NCBI RefSeq assembly: GCF_026672545.1
Contig: NZ_JAPPRJ010000001.1
Span: 558,001-622,000, forward strand
DNA from: Rhizobium sp. SL86
GTDB taxonomy: Bacteria; Pseudomonadota; Alphaproteobacteria; Rhizobiales; Rhizobiaceae
Direction: 5' to 3'
DNA length: 64,000 nt
The notes beneath the pieces were generated by a model. The model worked only from the letters and a program-made list of their open reading frames with translations. It did no database searches and had not been told where the DNA came from. Positions 50,517-59,552 of this stretch are shown one piece after another. A program made the position numbers and the translations under genes. The stretch's first letter is position 1, and each line of letters opens with the position of its first letter.

Positions 50517-51317
50517 TCAGCGGCGGGGATAGGCGGCGCGGCCATTGTTCAGGTCATCCACGAAGGGCGCAAAGGCATGACCATCCCGATCGTGCATCAG
50601 AAGCGGCGCGCGCCATTTCAGCCGAGCCCGTGATCCCTTGATGGCGGTGACGAGCAGGCGGATCGCATCCTCGCCGGGGCGCGGATGGATGGCGGTCAGT
50701 TCCAGCCCGCCGAAACGCCGGCCACAGGCGGCAATGATCTCGGCGACCGATTCCGGCCGCGCGATCAGAGAGAGCTGTCCGCCGGGGATCATGATCGCGC
50801 CGGCGGTGCGGATCCAGGCCTCGAACAGATCCTCCGTCATGGCATGCGCTTCTGCCTTCAGGACATTGGGCGTGCGGCGGTCGCGGCCATCGTTGAAGGG
50901 CGGGTTCATGATGACATGGTGGAAATGATCGTCGAGCAGCCCGGCTTCGACACGGGGTTTGCCGCGCAGGGTCACGTCCGCTTCCACCACCTGCATCCGC
51001 GGCGCCAAAGCGGCATTGTCCGGAAGAGCGAGCGTCCGGCGGGCATAATCCGCCATCAGCTCCGAGCGCTCGAACAGCGTCACCTCCGCCTCTTCGATGC
51101 GTGCCGCAACCGCAAGGCCCGCAGCACCGGCACCGGCGCCGAGGTCGGCAACCCGCACCGGACCTTCTGCCACCACCAGCGCGGCGAGCATCATGGCGTC
51201 CATGCCGGCGCGATGGCCGCCGCTCTTCGGCTGCACGAGATGAAAACGGCCGCGATGGAAGGCGTCGATCGTATCGGTCGTCGGGCCACTCACGGGATCG
51301 GTCACGGGATCAGCCAT
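50517..51317 (-). CDS. N6-adenine methyltransferase, TrmN6/YfiC type
   Basis: This 266-residue class I SAM methyltransferase has VADLGAGAGAAGLAVAARIEE (SAM motif I, near 50) and the catalytic NPPFNDG motif used by N6-adenine methyltransferases. It is therefore probably a tRNA1(Val) A37 or similar methyltransferase. The start region overlaps the DUF2007 gene by 8 bases. ATG 51317 has GAAGG six bases upstream; ATG 51323 is weaker. Cytosolic. Confidence 0.88.
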   Translation of the reverse strand: MADPVTDPVSGPTTDTIDAFHRGRFHLVQPKSGGHRAGMDAMMLAALVVAEGPVRVADLGAGAGAAGLAVAARIEEAEVTLFERSELMADYARRTLALPDNAALAPRMQVVEADVTLRGKPRVEAGLLDDHFHHVIMNPPFNDGRDRRTPNVLKAEAHAMTEDLFEAWIRTAGAIMIPGGQLSLIARPESVAEIIAACGRRFGGLELTAIHPRPGEDAIRLLVTAIKGSRARLKWRAPLLMHDRDGHAFAPFVDDLNNGRAAYPRR

Positions 51318-51540
51318 CGGCATCCTTCAGCTCCGCGCCAAGACCCGCATCGATCATCAGGCGCCGCGCCTCGTCTGCCCGTTCCGTCTCCACCAGAAGC
51401 CGGCGTGGCAGCAGCCCGAGGGACCCTTCGAGAATGCTCATGGATTGGTCGGCGATGAGGCAATGGATGCCGGCATCGGTGAGGAGACTTGTCGCAAAGG
51501 ACAGGACAACCGCATCATTGGTGCGGATCAATTCTTTCAT
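51310..51540 (-). CDS. DUF2007 family small protein
   Basis: This 76-residue protein begins MKELIRTNDAVVLSFATSLLTDAGIHCLIADQ, ending in a Glu/Arg-rich helix (LVETERADEARRLMIDAG). It matches the DUF2007 'putative signal transducing protein' family, which often sits beside the methyltransferase gene in alphaproteobacteria. The reading frame overlaps the following methyltransferase start, indicating translational coupling. It may begin at Met 51540 or at an upstream TTG (51549). Function unknown. Confidence 0.85.
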   Translation of the reverse strand: MKELIRTNDAVVLSFATSLLTDAGIHCLIADQSMSILEGSLGLLPRRLLVETERADEARRLMIDAGLGAELKDADG

Positions 51541-51640
51541 CTGCGTCAAACCATCTCAATTCTTGTCCATTTCGGGATTTGCCCCTTGCCGCAACAGGCT
51601 CCCCTTTCTATTGTCCGGCGCAAAATTTGAACAGGAGGCC

Positions 51641-52663
51641 ATGTCATTGGGCGTCGTTATTCCGCTCGAAGAGGGCAAAAGCAAGCAGGCATCCGTCCAG
51701 CCGCTCGTTGATCTGACGAAGGCGGACATGGACCGGGTGAACCAGCTGATCCTCTCCAAGGCTGGCTCGGACGTCGAGATGATCCCCGAGGTCGCCAATC
51801 ACCTGATCTCCTCCGGCGGCAAACGCCTGCGCCCGATGCTGACGCTCGCCGCAGCCGAAATGTTCGGTTACCGGGGGGACGGCCATATCAAGCTCGCCAC
51901 CAGCGTCGAATTCATGCACACCGCGACACTTCTGCATGACGATGTGGTGGATGAAAGCGACATGCGGCGCGGCAAGTCCACCGCGCGGATGATCTGGGGC
52001 AACCAGGCGAGCGTGCTGGTGGGCGATTTCCTGCTCGGCCAGGCTTTCAAGATGATGGTCGAGGTCGGCTCGCTGGAAGCGCTCGACGTTCTGGCGACTG
52101 CGGCCTCCGTGATCGCCGAAGGCGAGGTTCTGCAGCTGTCCGTCGCCAAGAACATGGAAACGACGGAAGACGACTATCTCTCCGTCATCCGCGCCAAGAC
52201 GGCGGCGCTGTTTGCCGCGGCAGCCGAAGTCGGCCCGATCATTGCCGATACCGACAAAGCGAGCCGGGCTGCGCTGAAATCCTACGGCATGAACCTTGGT
52301 CTCGCCTTCCAGCTGGTCGATGATGCGCTGGATTACGGCGGCAAGGCAGCCGATCTCGGCAAGAATGTCGGCGACGATTTCCGCGAAGGCAAGATCACTC
52401 TTCCCGTGATCCTCTCCTATCGCCGCGGCAGCGCCGAAGACCGCGCCTTCTGGAAGACGGCCATCGAACAGGGCGAAAGCTCTGACGCGAACCTGGAGCG
52501 GGCGCTCGGCCTGATCACCAAATACAACGGCCTGACCGACACCATTGCGCGCGCCAAGCATTATGGAGCAATTGCCCGCGATGCGCTGTCGCCGCTGCCC
52601 GCGTCTGCCCACAAGGCGGCGCTCATGGAAGTGATCGATTTCTGCATCGACCGCGTCAACTAA
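51641..52663 (+). CDS. ispB: polyprenyl (octa-/decaprenyl) diphosphate synthase
   Basis: This 340-residue trans-prenyltransferase has first Asp-rich motif LLHDDVVD (about 100) with RRGKST, GKRLRPML near 65, and second motif LVDDALDYGG (about 225). The long-chain type is indicated by small residues before the first DDxxD. It makes the side chain of ubiquinone, probably Q10 in this group; the chain length is inferred. Start ATG 51641 follows ACAGGAGGCC. It is divergent from the DUF2007/methyltransferase pair. A GAGGGTG/CACCCTC hairpin follows the stop. Confidence 0.93.
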   Translation: MSLGVVIPLEEGKSKQASVQPLVDLTKADMDRVNQLILSKAGSDVEMIPEVANHLISSGGKRLRPMLTLAAAEMFGYRGDGHIKLATSVEFMHTATLLHDDVVDESDMRRGKSTARMIWGNQASVLVGDFLLGQAFKMMVEVGSLEALDVLATAASVIAEGEVLQLSVAKNMETTEDDYLSVIRAKTAALFAAAAEVGPIIADTDKASRAALKSYGMNLGLAFQLVDDALDYGGKAADLGKNVGDDFREGKITLPVILSYRRGSAEDRAFWKTAIEQGESSDANLERALGLITKYNGLTDTIARAKHYGAIARDALSPLPASAHKAALMEVIDFCIDRVN

Positions 52664-52667
52664 CCGT

Positions 52668-52687
52668 GAGGGTGTGAATGCACCCTC
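52668..52687 (+). other. hairpin after polyprenyl synthase gene
   Basis: GAGGGTG (52668-52674) pairs with CACCCTC (52681-52687) around TGAATG, five bases after the stop codon. There is no T-run afterwards, so it may stabilise the mRNA end or be a weak terminator. Confidence 0.45.
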
Positions 52688-52806
52688 ATCGAATGCCTTC
52701 AGATTCTTGCGGTCCTGCTCCAAAAAAGCCATTCTGTCGTGAATCATCGGCGCAGGATTCATGACGGCCACCGAGCCGTCCCATGCTCTTCATGAAAGGC
52801 ACCTTC

Positions 52807-54810
52807 ATGCGGCAGAAATTTGCCCTTCGTCTGCTCTCCGGCGCGGCACTCGGGGCGCTCATGCTTCTGGGTTCGGCTCACACCCAGCTGGCATCAGCAG
52901 CGGACAATCCGGTCACCGAAGACGTCACCTTCTCGCCCGACACGGTGAACACCTTCTCCGGTGCCTTCCTGGCTGCGCGCACGGCTGACGTGGACCATGA
53001 CTATCCGACCGCCATCGCGCTCTACCAGAAGGCGCTTGCCTTCGAGCCGGCCAATGTGGACATCCGCGAACGGCTGATGATCTCGCTCCTGATGAACGGC
53101 CAGTTCGACGAGGGCCTGAAGCAGGCGGACGCGCTGAAGGAGGATGCCGCCGTCGAGCGTGTCACCACCATCGTGCGCGGGCTCGACGCCATTCGCCGTG
53201 GCGATTACGCCCAGGCCGAAAAGTTGCTGGCCTATACGGGTGCGAACGATCTCGATCGCCTGACCCACCAGCTGATGAGCGGCTGGGCAAAAGTGGGCGC
53301 CGGCAAGGGTGCGGACGGGATCAAGACCATCCGCAACCTCAAAGGGCCGGACTGGTTCAAGGCCTTTACCGAATATCACATGGGCGCAATGGCGCTGGTT
53401 TCCGGTGACAATGCAACCGCGCGTCGCCACCTGACGGCGGCCATTACCAGCGAAGAGGCGATTGCCACGACGCCGGACACCTTCATGCGCGCCGTGATGG
53501 CACTCGCACGGCTGGAAGCCTCCGAAGGCAACAAACGCAAGGCGCTGGATGCGATTGCGGTGGCCGAACGTCAGATCACCAATTACGCCCCGCTGAAGGC
53601 ACTGCGCGACAGCATCGAGAAGGGGGAGAAGCCCGAGCAGCAGATCACCACCGCGACCGCCGGTGCGGCCTCGGTTCTGTTTTCCATCGGCAGTGCCCTG
53701 AACCGCCAGGGTGCCGAGGAAATGGTCTCGCTCTATCTGCAGATCTCGCATGCGCTGGACCCGAAAAGCGCCGACACGCTGATCCTGCTCGGCGGCATTG
53801 CCGAAAAGCTGGAAATGCCGAAACAGGCGATCGAGCTTTACGGCCGCGTGCCGGCGGATTCGCCGATGCGGCGGATTTCCGAGCTGCAGCTTGGCCTGAC
53901 GCTGGCCCAGACCGGCGACGTGACGGCTGCCCGCGAGCACCTGAAGTCGCTGATCGAGTCCGATCCGAGCGACATCCGCAGTTATATCGCCTATGGCAGC
54001 GTGCTTTCGGATGCAAAAGACTATGCCGAAATGGCGCGCAATTACGACAAGGCCGTCGAGGTGATCGGCCCCGTGCCGCGCGCCACCGACTGGTCGGTCT
54101 TCTTCCAGCGCGGCATTGCCTATGAGCGGCTGAAGGAATGGGACAAGGCGGAGCCGAATTTCCGCAAAGCGCTGGAACTTAATCCCGACCAGCCGCAGGT
54201 TCTGAACTATCTCGGTTATTCCTGGGTGGACATGAACCGCAACCTGGAAGAAGGCCTGCAGATGATCCGCAAGGCGGTCGATCTGCGGCCCGATGACGGC
54301 TACATCGTCGATTCGCTCGGCTGGGCCTATTATCGCCTCGGCCGGTATGACGACGCGGTGGAAGAGCTGGAACGCGCGGTGCAGCTGCGCGCCGGCGACG
54401 CGACGATCAACGACCATCTGGGTGACGCCTACTGGCGTGTGGGCCGCAAGCTCGAAGCCGGTTTCCAGTGGCAGCGGGCGCTGACCATGAAACCGGAGCT
54501 GACCGAGATCCCGAAGATCGAACAGAAGATCCGCGAAGGCCTGACGGAGGCGCCAACGCCGCCGGTCAACACCGCGATGGCCGCCCCCGGCGCGACCGTG
54601 CCGCAGGCAGCAACGGATGCGACCAAGGGAGCGGCGGAACCGCTGGAATACATCGTCAATGCCGGCGACACATTGTGGAAGATCGCAGCAGAACGGCTGG
54701 GCGACCGGGACCGGGCTCAGGAGATCATCGATCTCAACCCGGACCTGAAGCGCAATCCGAACCGGCTGCAGCCGGGCCAGGTGCTGAAGCTGCCTGCCGT
54801 CCAAGACTGA
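52807..54810 (+). CDS. exported TPR protein with C-terminal LysM domain
   Basis: This is a 667-residue protein. A signal peptide (ALRLLSGAALGALMLLGSAHTQLASAA) is followed by many tetratricopeptide repeats (for example YPTAIALYQKALAFEPANVD, WDKAEPNFRKALELNPDQP, YDDAVEELERAVQLRAGDA). An Ala/Pro/Thr linker (about 575-615) leads to a LysM domain (EYIVNAGDTLWKIAAERLG, NPNRLQPGQVLKLPA). It is predicted to be periplasmic and to contact peptidoglycan through LysM while TPRs bind partners. The position between polyprenyl synthase and ispE matches a rhizobial arrangement I recall; the LysM tail may be extra. Start 52807 follows GAAAGGCACCTTC. Confidence 0.88.
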   Translation: MRQKFALRLLSGAALGALMLLGSAHTQLASAADNPVTEDVTFSPDTVNTFSGAFLAARTADVDHDYPTAIALYQKALAFEPANVDIRERLMISLLMNGQFDEGLKQADALKEDAAVERVTTIVRGLDAIRRGDYAQAEKLLAYTGANDLDRLTHQLMSGWAKVGAGKGADGIKTIRNLKGPDWFKAFTEYHMGAMALVSGDNATARRHLTAAITSEEAIATTPDTFMRAVMALARLEASEGNKRKALDAIAVAERQITNYAPLKALRDSIEKGEKPEQQITTATAGAASVLFSIGSALNRQGAEEMVSLYLQISHALDPKSADTLILLGGIAEKLEMPKQAIELYGRVPADSPMRRISELQLGLTLAQTGDVTAAREHLKSLIESDPSDIRSYIAYGSVLSDAKDYAEMARNYDKAVEVIGPVPRATDWSVFFQRGIAYERLKEWDKAEPNFRKALELNPDQPQVLNYLGYSWVDMNRNLEEGLQMIRKAVDLRPDDGYIVDSLGWAYYRLGRYDDAVEELERAVQLRAGDATINDHLGDAYWRVGRKLEAGFQWQRALTMKPELTEIPKIEQKIREGLTEAPTPPVNTAMAAPGATVPQAATDATKGAAEPLEYIVNAGDTLWKIAAERLGDRDRAQEIIDLNPDLKRNPNRLQPGQVLKLPAVQD

Positions 54811-54813
54811 TCG

Positions 54814-55692
54814 ATGGATCCATCCATCCACGAAACAGCGCGTGCGAAAATCAATCTCGCGCTGCATGTGACCGGCCGGCGGGCGGATGGCTATCATCTG
54901 CTCGACAGCCTGGTGACGTTTGCCGAAGCGGGCGATGGGCTGCGCTTCGCGTCCTCTGCCGCCGACCGGCTGACGCTTGGCGGTCGTTTCGGGGCTCTTC
55001 TCGATGCCGAGGGCGACAATCTCGTGGTCAAGGCGCGCGATCTGTTGCGGCTGGCGCTTCAGGAGCTTGGCCACGCAGCCCCGCCGGTGCATATCCACCT
55101 CGACAAGGACCTGCCGATTGCCGCCGGCATTGGCGGCGGCTCTGCCGATGCGGCGGCGACCTTGCGCGGCCTACAAAGGTTTTGGAACGCCACACTGCCG
55201 GATGAAGCGCTGGCTGTGCTTGCGCTGAAGCTCGGCGCCGATGTGCCGATGTGCCTCTCCAGCCGACCGCTGATCGCCCGTGGCATTGGCGAGGCGCTGA
55301 CGCCGGTTGCGCTGCCGGCCTTCTCCATGGTGCTGGTCAACCCGCTGATCGGTGTATCCACCCCGGAGATCTTCCGGCGGCTGGAGCGACGTGACAATGC
55401 GCCCCTGCCTCCCCTGCCGCCTTCCGGCGATGCCTCTGTCTGGCTCGATTACCTCAAAGACCAGCGCAACGACCTGGAGCCGCCGGCCCGCAGCCTTGTC
55501 TCGGTGATCGGGCAACTGATCACCGCGCTGGAGGAGAGCGGCGCCCGCCTTGCCCGCATGTCCGGCTCCGGCGCCACCTGTTTTGGCCTCTATGCCGCGG
55601 AGCGGGACGCCATTGCAGCGAGCGAACAACTGGCAGCCCGCTTTCCCGAGGCCTATATCAAGGCGACACGCACGCTGCCGGGAGACGCATGA
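54814..55692 (+). CDS. ispE: 4-diphosphocytidyl-2-C-methyl-D-erythritol kinase
   Basis: This is a 292-residue GHMP kinase. N-terminal ARAKINLALHVTGRRADGYHLLDSL carries the substrate-binding Lys/Asp residues, IAAGIGGGSADAAATLRGL is the ATP-binding GHMP motif, and RMSGSGATCFGLYA is the third motif. It phosphorylates CDP-ME in the MEP isoprenoid pathway, making precursors used by the polyprenyl synthase encoded nearby. It lies 3 bases after the TPR gene and overlaps the moaB-type gene by 4 bases (ATGA), suggesting coupled translation. Confidence 0.96.
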   Translation: MDPSIHETARAKINLALHVTGRRADGYHLLDSLVTFAEAGDGLRFASSAADRLTLGGRFGALLDAEGDNLVVKARDLLRLALQELGHAAPPVHIHLDKDLPIAAGIGGGSADAAATLRGLQRFWNATLPDEALAVLALKLGADVPMCLSSRPLIARGIGEALTPVALPAFSMVLVNPLIGVSTPEIFRRLERRDNAPLPPLPPSGDASVWLDYLKDQRNDLEPPARSLVSVIGQLITALEESGARLARMSGSGATCFGLYAAERDAIAASEQLAARFPEAYIKATRTLPGDA

Positions 55693-56243
55693 TGGACCGT
55701 ATCGACGAAAGCCGCCCCTTCATTCCAGTCGGCATTGCCGTCCTGACCGTCTCCGATACACGCCGCCTGGACAATGACAAATCCGGCGACACATTGGTGC
55801 AGCGTATTACGGAAGCTGGCCACCGGCTGATTTCCCGAGTGATCGTCCCCGACGAACGCGAGGCGATCTTCGAGCAGGTGCGCAGCTGGACTTTGCATGA
55901 TGAGATCGATGTGGTGATCACCACCGGCGGCACGGGGTTTACCGGCCGTGACGTAACGCCGGAGGCGCTGGAACCGCTATTCGAAAAGCGCATGGACGGT
56001 TTTTCGGAAGTCTTCCACCGCATTTCCTACGACAAGATCGGCACGTCCACCATCCAGTCGCGCGCGACCGGCGGCGTGGCCAATGCCACCTTCATCTTCG
56101 TGTTGCCCGGCTCGCCCGGCGCCTGCAAGGATGCATGGGACGGCATTTTGCGCGCGCAGCTCGACTATCGGCACATGCCCTGCAATTTCGTGGAAATCAT
56201 GCCGCGCCTGGACGAACATTTGAGACGCGGCGGAAAAGGCTGA
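55689..56243 (+). CDS. moaB: molybdenum cofactor biosynthesis protein MoaB
   Basis: This is a 184-residue MoCF/MogA-fold protein. Core motif VITTGGTGFTGRDVTPEAL (about 78-96) and EVFHRISYDKIGTSTIQSRATGGV with LPGSPGACKDAW are MoaB/MogA signatures; it adenylates or processes molybdopterin during Moco synthesis. The start is ATG 55689, overlapping the ispE stop, or the next codon ATG 55692, better spaced from GGGAG. Coupling to ispE is positional; there is no other Moco gene in the window. Confidence 0.93.
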   Translation: MMDRIDESRPFIPVGIAVLTVSDTRRLDNDKSGDTLVQRITEAGHRLISRVIVPDEREAIFEQVRSWTLHDEIDVVITTGGTGFTGRDVTPEALEPLFEKRMDGFSEVFHRISYDKIGTSTIQSRATGGVANATFIFVLPGSPGACKDAWDGILRAQLDYRHMPCNFVEIMPRLDEHLRRGGKG

Positions 56244-56252
56244 TGTCGCCCA

Positions 56253-56765
56253 TCAGGGACGGGTCGCCCAGGCAGGAACAATCTCGCTGATCAGCTGGAA
56301 CGGCTTGTGGCCACCGGCTAGATCCACAAGCCGCATGCCGGCTTTCGCCTGCGCCATCGCTTCTGCCTTGCGCAGGATCAGACCCTGCTCAAGCGGCGGG
56401 ACCGGCGACAGCAGGCGTCGAAACAGCGGACGCCGATGGTTGCGCGATGGCGAAAACCGGGCCGGCTGGCGGTTCATGGCAATATGCTCCGTCACCTCCT
56501 CCACCCAGCCGATCTGCGGCCGGGCACCGGGTTCGATGAGGAACAGCCACTCGCCACGCGCCGCCTGCAGCACATCACGCAGGTCCCAGTCCTGATGGAA
56601 CCGGCAACCGGCGGCATCGGCCACCCGCGGCGAGGCATCGCTGGAGCCACAATCGAGCACGGCCACATCGCTCACGAGCCCCTCCACGGCACCCGTGACC
56701 AGCACAGACAGGGTCTGTGCCAGCTCCGATTCCTGATCGCGGCATTCCAGTAAAACAGTCAGCAT
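56253..56765 (-). CDS. GT2-like glycosyltransferase-related protein
   Basis: This is a 170-residue protein with the opening of a GT-A fold (MLTVLLECRDQESELAQTL, AVLDCGSSDAS), and an ARGEWLFLIEPGARP segment where a canonical enzyme would have DxD (here IEPG, with no clear DxD). It is short for a complete glycosyltransferase, so activity is uncertain. It is convergent with moaB. No partner genes for sugar polymers are near. The call rests on fold-like sequence recalled from rhizobial proteins. Confidence 0.7.
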   Translation of the reverse strand: MLTVLLECRDQESELAQTLSVLVTGAVEGLVSDVAVLDCGSSDASPRVADAAGCRFHQDWDLRDVLQAARGEWLFLIEPGARPQIGWVEEVTEHIAMNRQPARFSPSRNHRRPLFRRLLSPVPPLEQGLILRKAEAMAQAKAGMRLVDLAGGHKPFQLISEIVPAWATRP

Positions 56766-56895
56766 GATGCATGCTTATCGCATCGCAGCAGGAATTGCCA
56801 CAAAGCTGTCACACGGAATTTGTTCTTGCATTGTTCTCATTTCTGCAGTAGGAATCTTGTCACGGTGGACGGGGAGTTCACCGCAGGAGTTTCCC

Positions 56896-58053
56896 ATGAA
56901 CGAGCTGTCCCAGTTGCAGCAGGACGCATTCGCGCCTGCTCATACGGCTGATATTGCCGATAGCCTGGTGCAGGCTTCCGGCCTCAGGATCGAGGTCGAT
57001 CGCCGGCGCGGCCGCGGCGCGGGGTTGAACCCGAGCGGGCGGTTCGAGGAACTGCGTCGGGAAGTGTTCGACGACGGCTGGCAGACGCTGGAGGACCTCG
57101 AACCCTTCAAGACCGACGTGCAGGTGGAAAAACCGAAGACGGCGATCACCCGCAACGAATCCCCCGACATTCCCTTCGACCGGTCGGTGAACCCCTATCG
57201 TGGCTGCGAACATGGCTGCATCTATTGTTTTGCCCGGCCGACGCACAGCTATATGGGCCTGTCCGCCGGTCTCGATTTCGAAACGAAGCTGTTTGCCAAA
57301 CCGGATGCACCTCGGCTTCTGGAGCGGGAGCTCAGCCGACGCGAATACAAGGTAAAGCCGATTGCGATTGGCACCAACACCGATCCCTATCAGCCGATCG
57401 AGAAGGAATGGCGGATCATGCGCCAGCTTCTCGAGGTGCTGGCCAAGGCCAATCATCCGGTGATGATCGTGACCAAATCGGCGCTCGTGACACGCGATAT
57501 CGACATCCTGTCCGAGATGGCGGCCAAGGGGCTGGCCAAGGTGGCGCTGTCGGTGACGACGCTCGACCGCAAACTTGCCCGGAGCATGGAGCCGAGGGCG
57601 TCCACGCCGGCCAAGCGGCTGGAGGCGATCCGCCAGCTGACGGAGGCGGGCATTCCGACCAGTGTTCTTGCCTCACCGATCATTCCGGCGCTGAACGACC
57701 ATGAACTCGAGCGCATTCTGGAGGCCGCGCAGGCCGCGGGAGCAACCACCGCCAGTTACATTCTGCTCCGGCTGCCGCTCGAGGTGAGCCCCCTCTTTCG
57801 GGACTGGCTGCTGCGCAACTATCCGGACCGCTACCGGCATGTGATGTCGCTGATCCGCTCGATGCGCGGCGGCAAGGACTACGACGCGGAATTCGGCAAG
57901 CGCATGAAAGGCGCCGGCCCCTATGCCTGGCAGATTTCCCGCCGCTTCGAGATCGCGGCCAAACGTCTGGGGCTCGGTCGGCGCGGTGTGGCGCTTCGCG
58001 ACGATCTGTTCATTGCGCCTGCCGGCGGCGGCGTGCAGCTGTCGTTGTTGTGA
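56896..58053 (+). CDS. PA0069/SplB-like radical SAM protein
   Basis: This is a 385-residue radical SAM protein. The 4Fe-4S ligands are C104, C108 and C111 (CEHGCIYC), followed by FARPTHSYMGLSAGLDFETKLF, which identifies the PA0069 subgroup related to spore photoproduct lyase-like proteins. The rest keeps the family pattern (IAIGTNTDPYQPIEKEWRIMR, SVTTLDRKLARSMEPRASTPAKRLEAI). The substrate is not known. The ATG at 56896 follows GCAGGAGTTTCCC. The preceding codons back to 56764 are non-coding in character. The gene is divergent from the glycosyltransferase-like gene. Confidence 0.9.
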   Translation: MNELSQLQQDAFAPAHTADIADSLVQASGLRIEVDRRRGRGAGLNPSGRFEELRREVFDDGWQTLEDLEPFKTDVQVEKPKTAITRNESPDIPFDRSVNPYRGCEHGCIYCFARPTHSYMGLSAGLDFETKLFAKPDAPRLLERELSRREYKVKPIAIGTNTDPYQPIEKEWRIMRQLLEVLAKANHPVMIVTKSALVTRDIDILSEMAAKGLAKVALSVTTLDRKLARSMEPRASTPAKRLEAIRQLTEAGIPTSVLASPIIPALNDHELERILEAAQAAGATTASYILLRLPLEVSPLFRDWLLRNYPDRYRHVMSLIRSMRGGKDYDAEFGKRMKGAGPYAWQISRRFEIAAKRLGLGRRGVALRDDLFIAPAGGGVQLSLL

Positions 58054-58231
58054 ATGATCCGGCCGGCCAGAGCCGGCGTTATACACTCTGAAGATTTCGG
58101 CAAGGTCCGCCGCCTCGGCCTGCCGGAGAGCCCTGGAACCATCCTGTCCCCTTGGATGGTCGCAAGCGTTGCCGCCTCACCGCTTCGCCAGGGCTTGCAG
58201 GAGATCGGGTGCGCGTGCGAGTGAATGCCGC

Positions 58232-58885
58232 ATGTTGAAACGCACGCCACCCGATTCTCCGAGCCTTTTCGACGCTGGCCCTCTGGCGCCGGATTTTTCG
58301 CTGGAGCTTGCCGCCCGCGCTGCCGGTCACTGGCCGGTGGCAGGAACGGATGAAGCCGGGCGGGGGCCGCTGGCGGGCCCGGTGGTGGCGGCAGCGGTCA
58401 TCCTCGATCCGGATCATATTCCGGTCGGCCTCAATGATTCCAAGCAACTGACGGCCAAACAGCGAGAGCGGCTGTTCGACGAGATCCTGGCGACGGCCCA
58501 CGTCTCGATCGCGAGTTCCGGCCCTACCCTGATCGACGAACGCAACATTCTGCGCGCCAGCCTGGATGCGATGCGTCGCGCCGTGCTCGGGCTTTGCGTT
58601 GCACCGGCCTATGTGCTGACGGACGGTCGCGATATTCCACCCGGCATTCCGTGCAGCGCCAAAGCGGTGATCCAGGGCGATGCGCGTTCCGTGTCGATTG
58701 CCGCGGCCTCGATCATCGCCAAGGTCACCCGCGACCGGATGATGGCGCGGGCGCACGAGGTCTATCCGGCCTATGGGTTTGCCAGCCATGCCGGTTATGG
58801 CACCGCCCAGCACCGGCGTGCCATCGAGAAGGATGGCCCCTGCCCGCTGCACCGCATGAGTTTTCGCCCCTTGCGCAAGGACTGA
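58232..58885 (+). CDS. rnhB: ribonuclease HII
   Basis: This is a 217-residue RNase HII. Catalytic D40 and E41 lie in [16 protein letters not shown], a further Asp in [10 protein letters not shown], and [13 protein letters not shown] and [21 protein letters not shown] are family motifs. It removes ribonucleotides and RNA primers from DNA. The N-terminal 35 residues ([13 protein letters not shown]) are a non-conserved extension. The start at 58232 has only weak GAGTGA upstream. It is downstream of the radical SAM gene by 178 bases. Confidence 0.95.
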   Translation: MLKRTPPDSPSLFDAGPLAPDFSLELAARAAGHWPVAGTDEAGRGPLAGPVVAAAVILDPDHIPVGLNDSKQLTAKQRERLFDEILATAHVSIASSGPTLIDERNILRASLDAMRRAVLGLCVAPAYVLTDGRDIPPGIPCSAKAVIQGDARSVSIAAASIIAKVTRDRMMARAHEVYPAYGFASHAGYGTAQHRRAIEKDGPCPLHRMSFRPLRKD

Positions 58886-59002
58886 TGTCGTGCCGGTGCC
58901 GCGCTCCGGGCAGAGCCAAGGCCCGGTACGCGCTTCCTTCGCCGCCTTTGGCTGCGCACCGCTTGATCGCCTGCCCGTGCCCGCTTGACCCTCATAAACG
59001 CA

Positions 59003-59027
59003 AAAAGGCCGGGCGAACCCGGCCTTA
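59003..59027 (-). terminator. terminator of the F0 ATP synthase operon
   Basis: On the minus strand, AAGGCCGGG pairs with CCCGGCCTT around a TTCG tetraloop, followed by TTTTTGCG. It lies 35 bases after the atpF stop codon. Confidence 0.9.
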
Positions 59028-59061
59028 ACACTTACTGATATCTGGCGGATGCGCCGCCTGA

Positions 59062-59547
59062 TCAGTTCAGGCGCGCCTTCACTTGACCGATCGAATGGCT
59101 GAAGAGCGCCTGCTGGGTCGAGGCATCGGCCTTGGCGGCGATGACCTTTTCGGCAGCGGCAACAGCGAGATCCACGGCTGCAGAGCGGACGGCACCGATC
59201 GCATCGGCTTCCGCCTGACGGATCTTCTGCTCGGAGAGAGCATTACGGCGAGCCACGAACTCCTCCGTCTTCTGACGGGCTTCCTCGGTGATCATCGCAG
59301 CTTCACGTTCGGCAGCGGCCACGATGTTGGCGGCTTCCGCTTCGGCTTCCTTGCGCTTGCGCTGGTATTCGGCGAGCAGAGCCTGGGCTTCCTCGCGCAG
59401 GCGCTTGGCCTGTTCCAGCTCGTCGCGGATATTGTCGGCGCGCTTGTCGAGCGCCTGCGCCATCATGCCCGGAACCTTGAGGTAGGCAATCAGGACGAAG
59501 AAGAGGACGAGGCCGACGAAGGCAAAGAAAGTTGCATCAAATGCCAT
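59062..59547 (-). CDS. atpF: ATP synthase F0 subunit b
   Basis: This is a 161-residue protein with one N-terminal membrane helix (FFAFVGLVLFFVLIAYLKVPGM) followed by a long charged helix (LEQAKRLREEAQALLAEYQRKRKEAEAEA) forming the peripheral stalk that links F0 to F1. It ends the atpI-B-E-G'-F operon; the gap to atpG' is 5 bases. Alphaproteobacteria carry both b and b', here both present. The F1 genes are not in the window. Confidence 0.95.
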   Translation of the reverse strand: MAFDATFFAFVGLVLFFVLIAYLKVPGMMAQALDKRADNIRDELEQAKRLREEAQALLAEYQRKRKEAEAEAANIVAAAEREAAMITEEARQKTEEFVARRNALSEQKIRQAEADAIGAVRSAAVDLAVAAAEKVIAAKADASTQQALFSHSIGQVKARLN

Positions 59548-59552
59548 GACGA

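Noticed and set aside
52894..55098. A 734-residue open frame on the minus strand across the TPR-LysM and ispE genes
   Set aside because: Antisense to recognised genes and without domain-like sequence.
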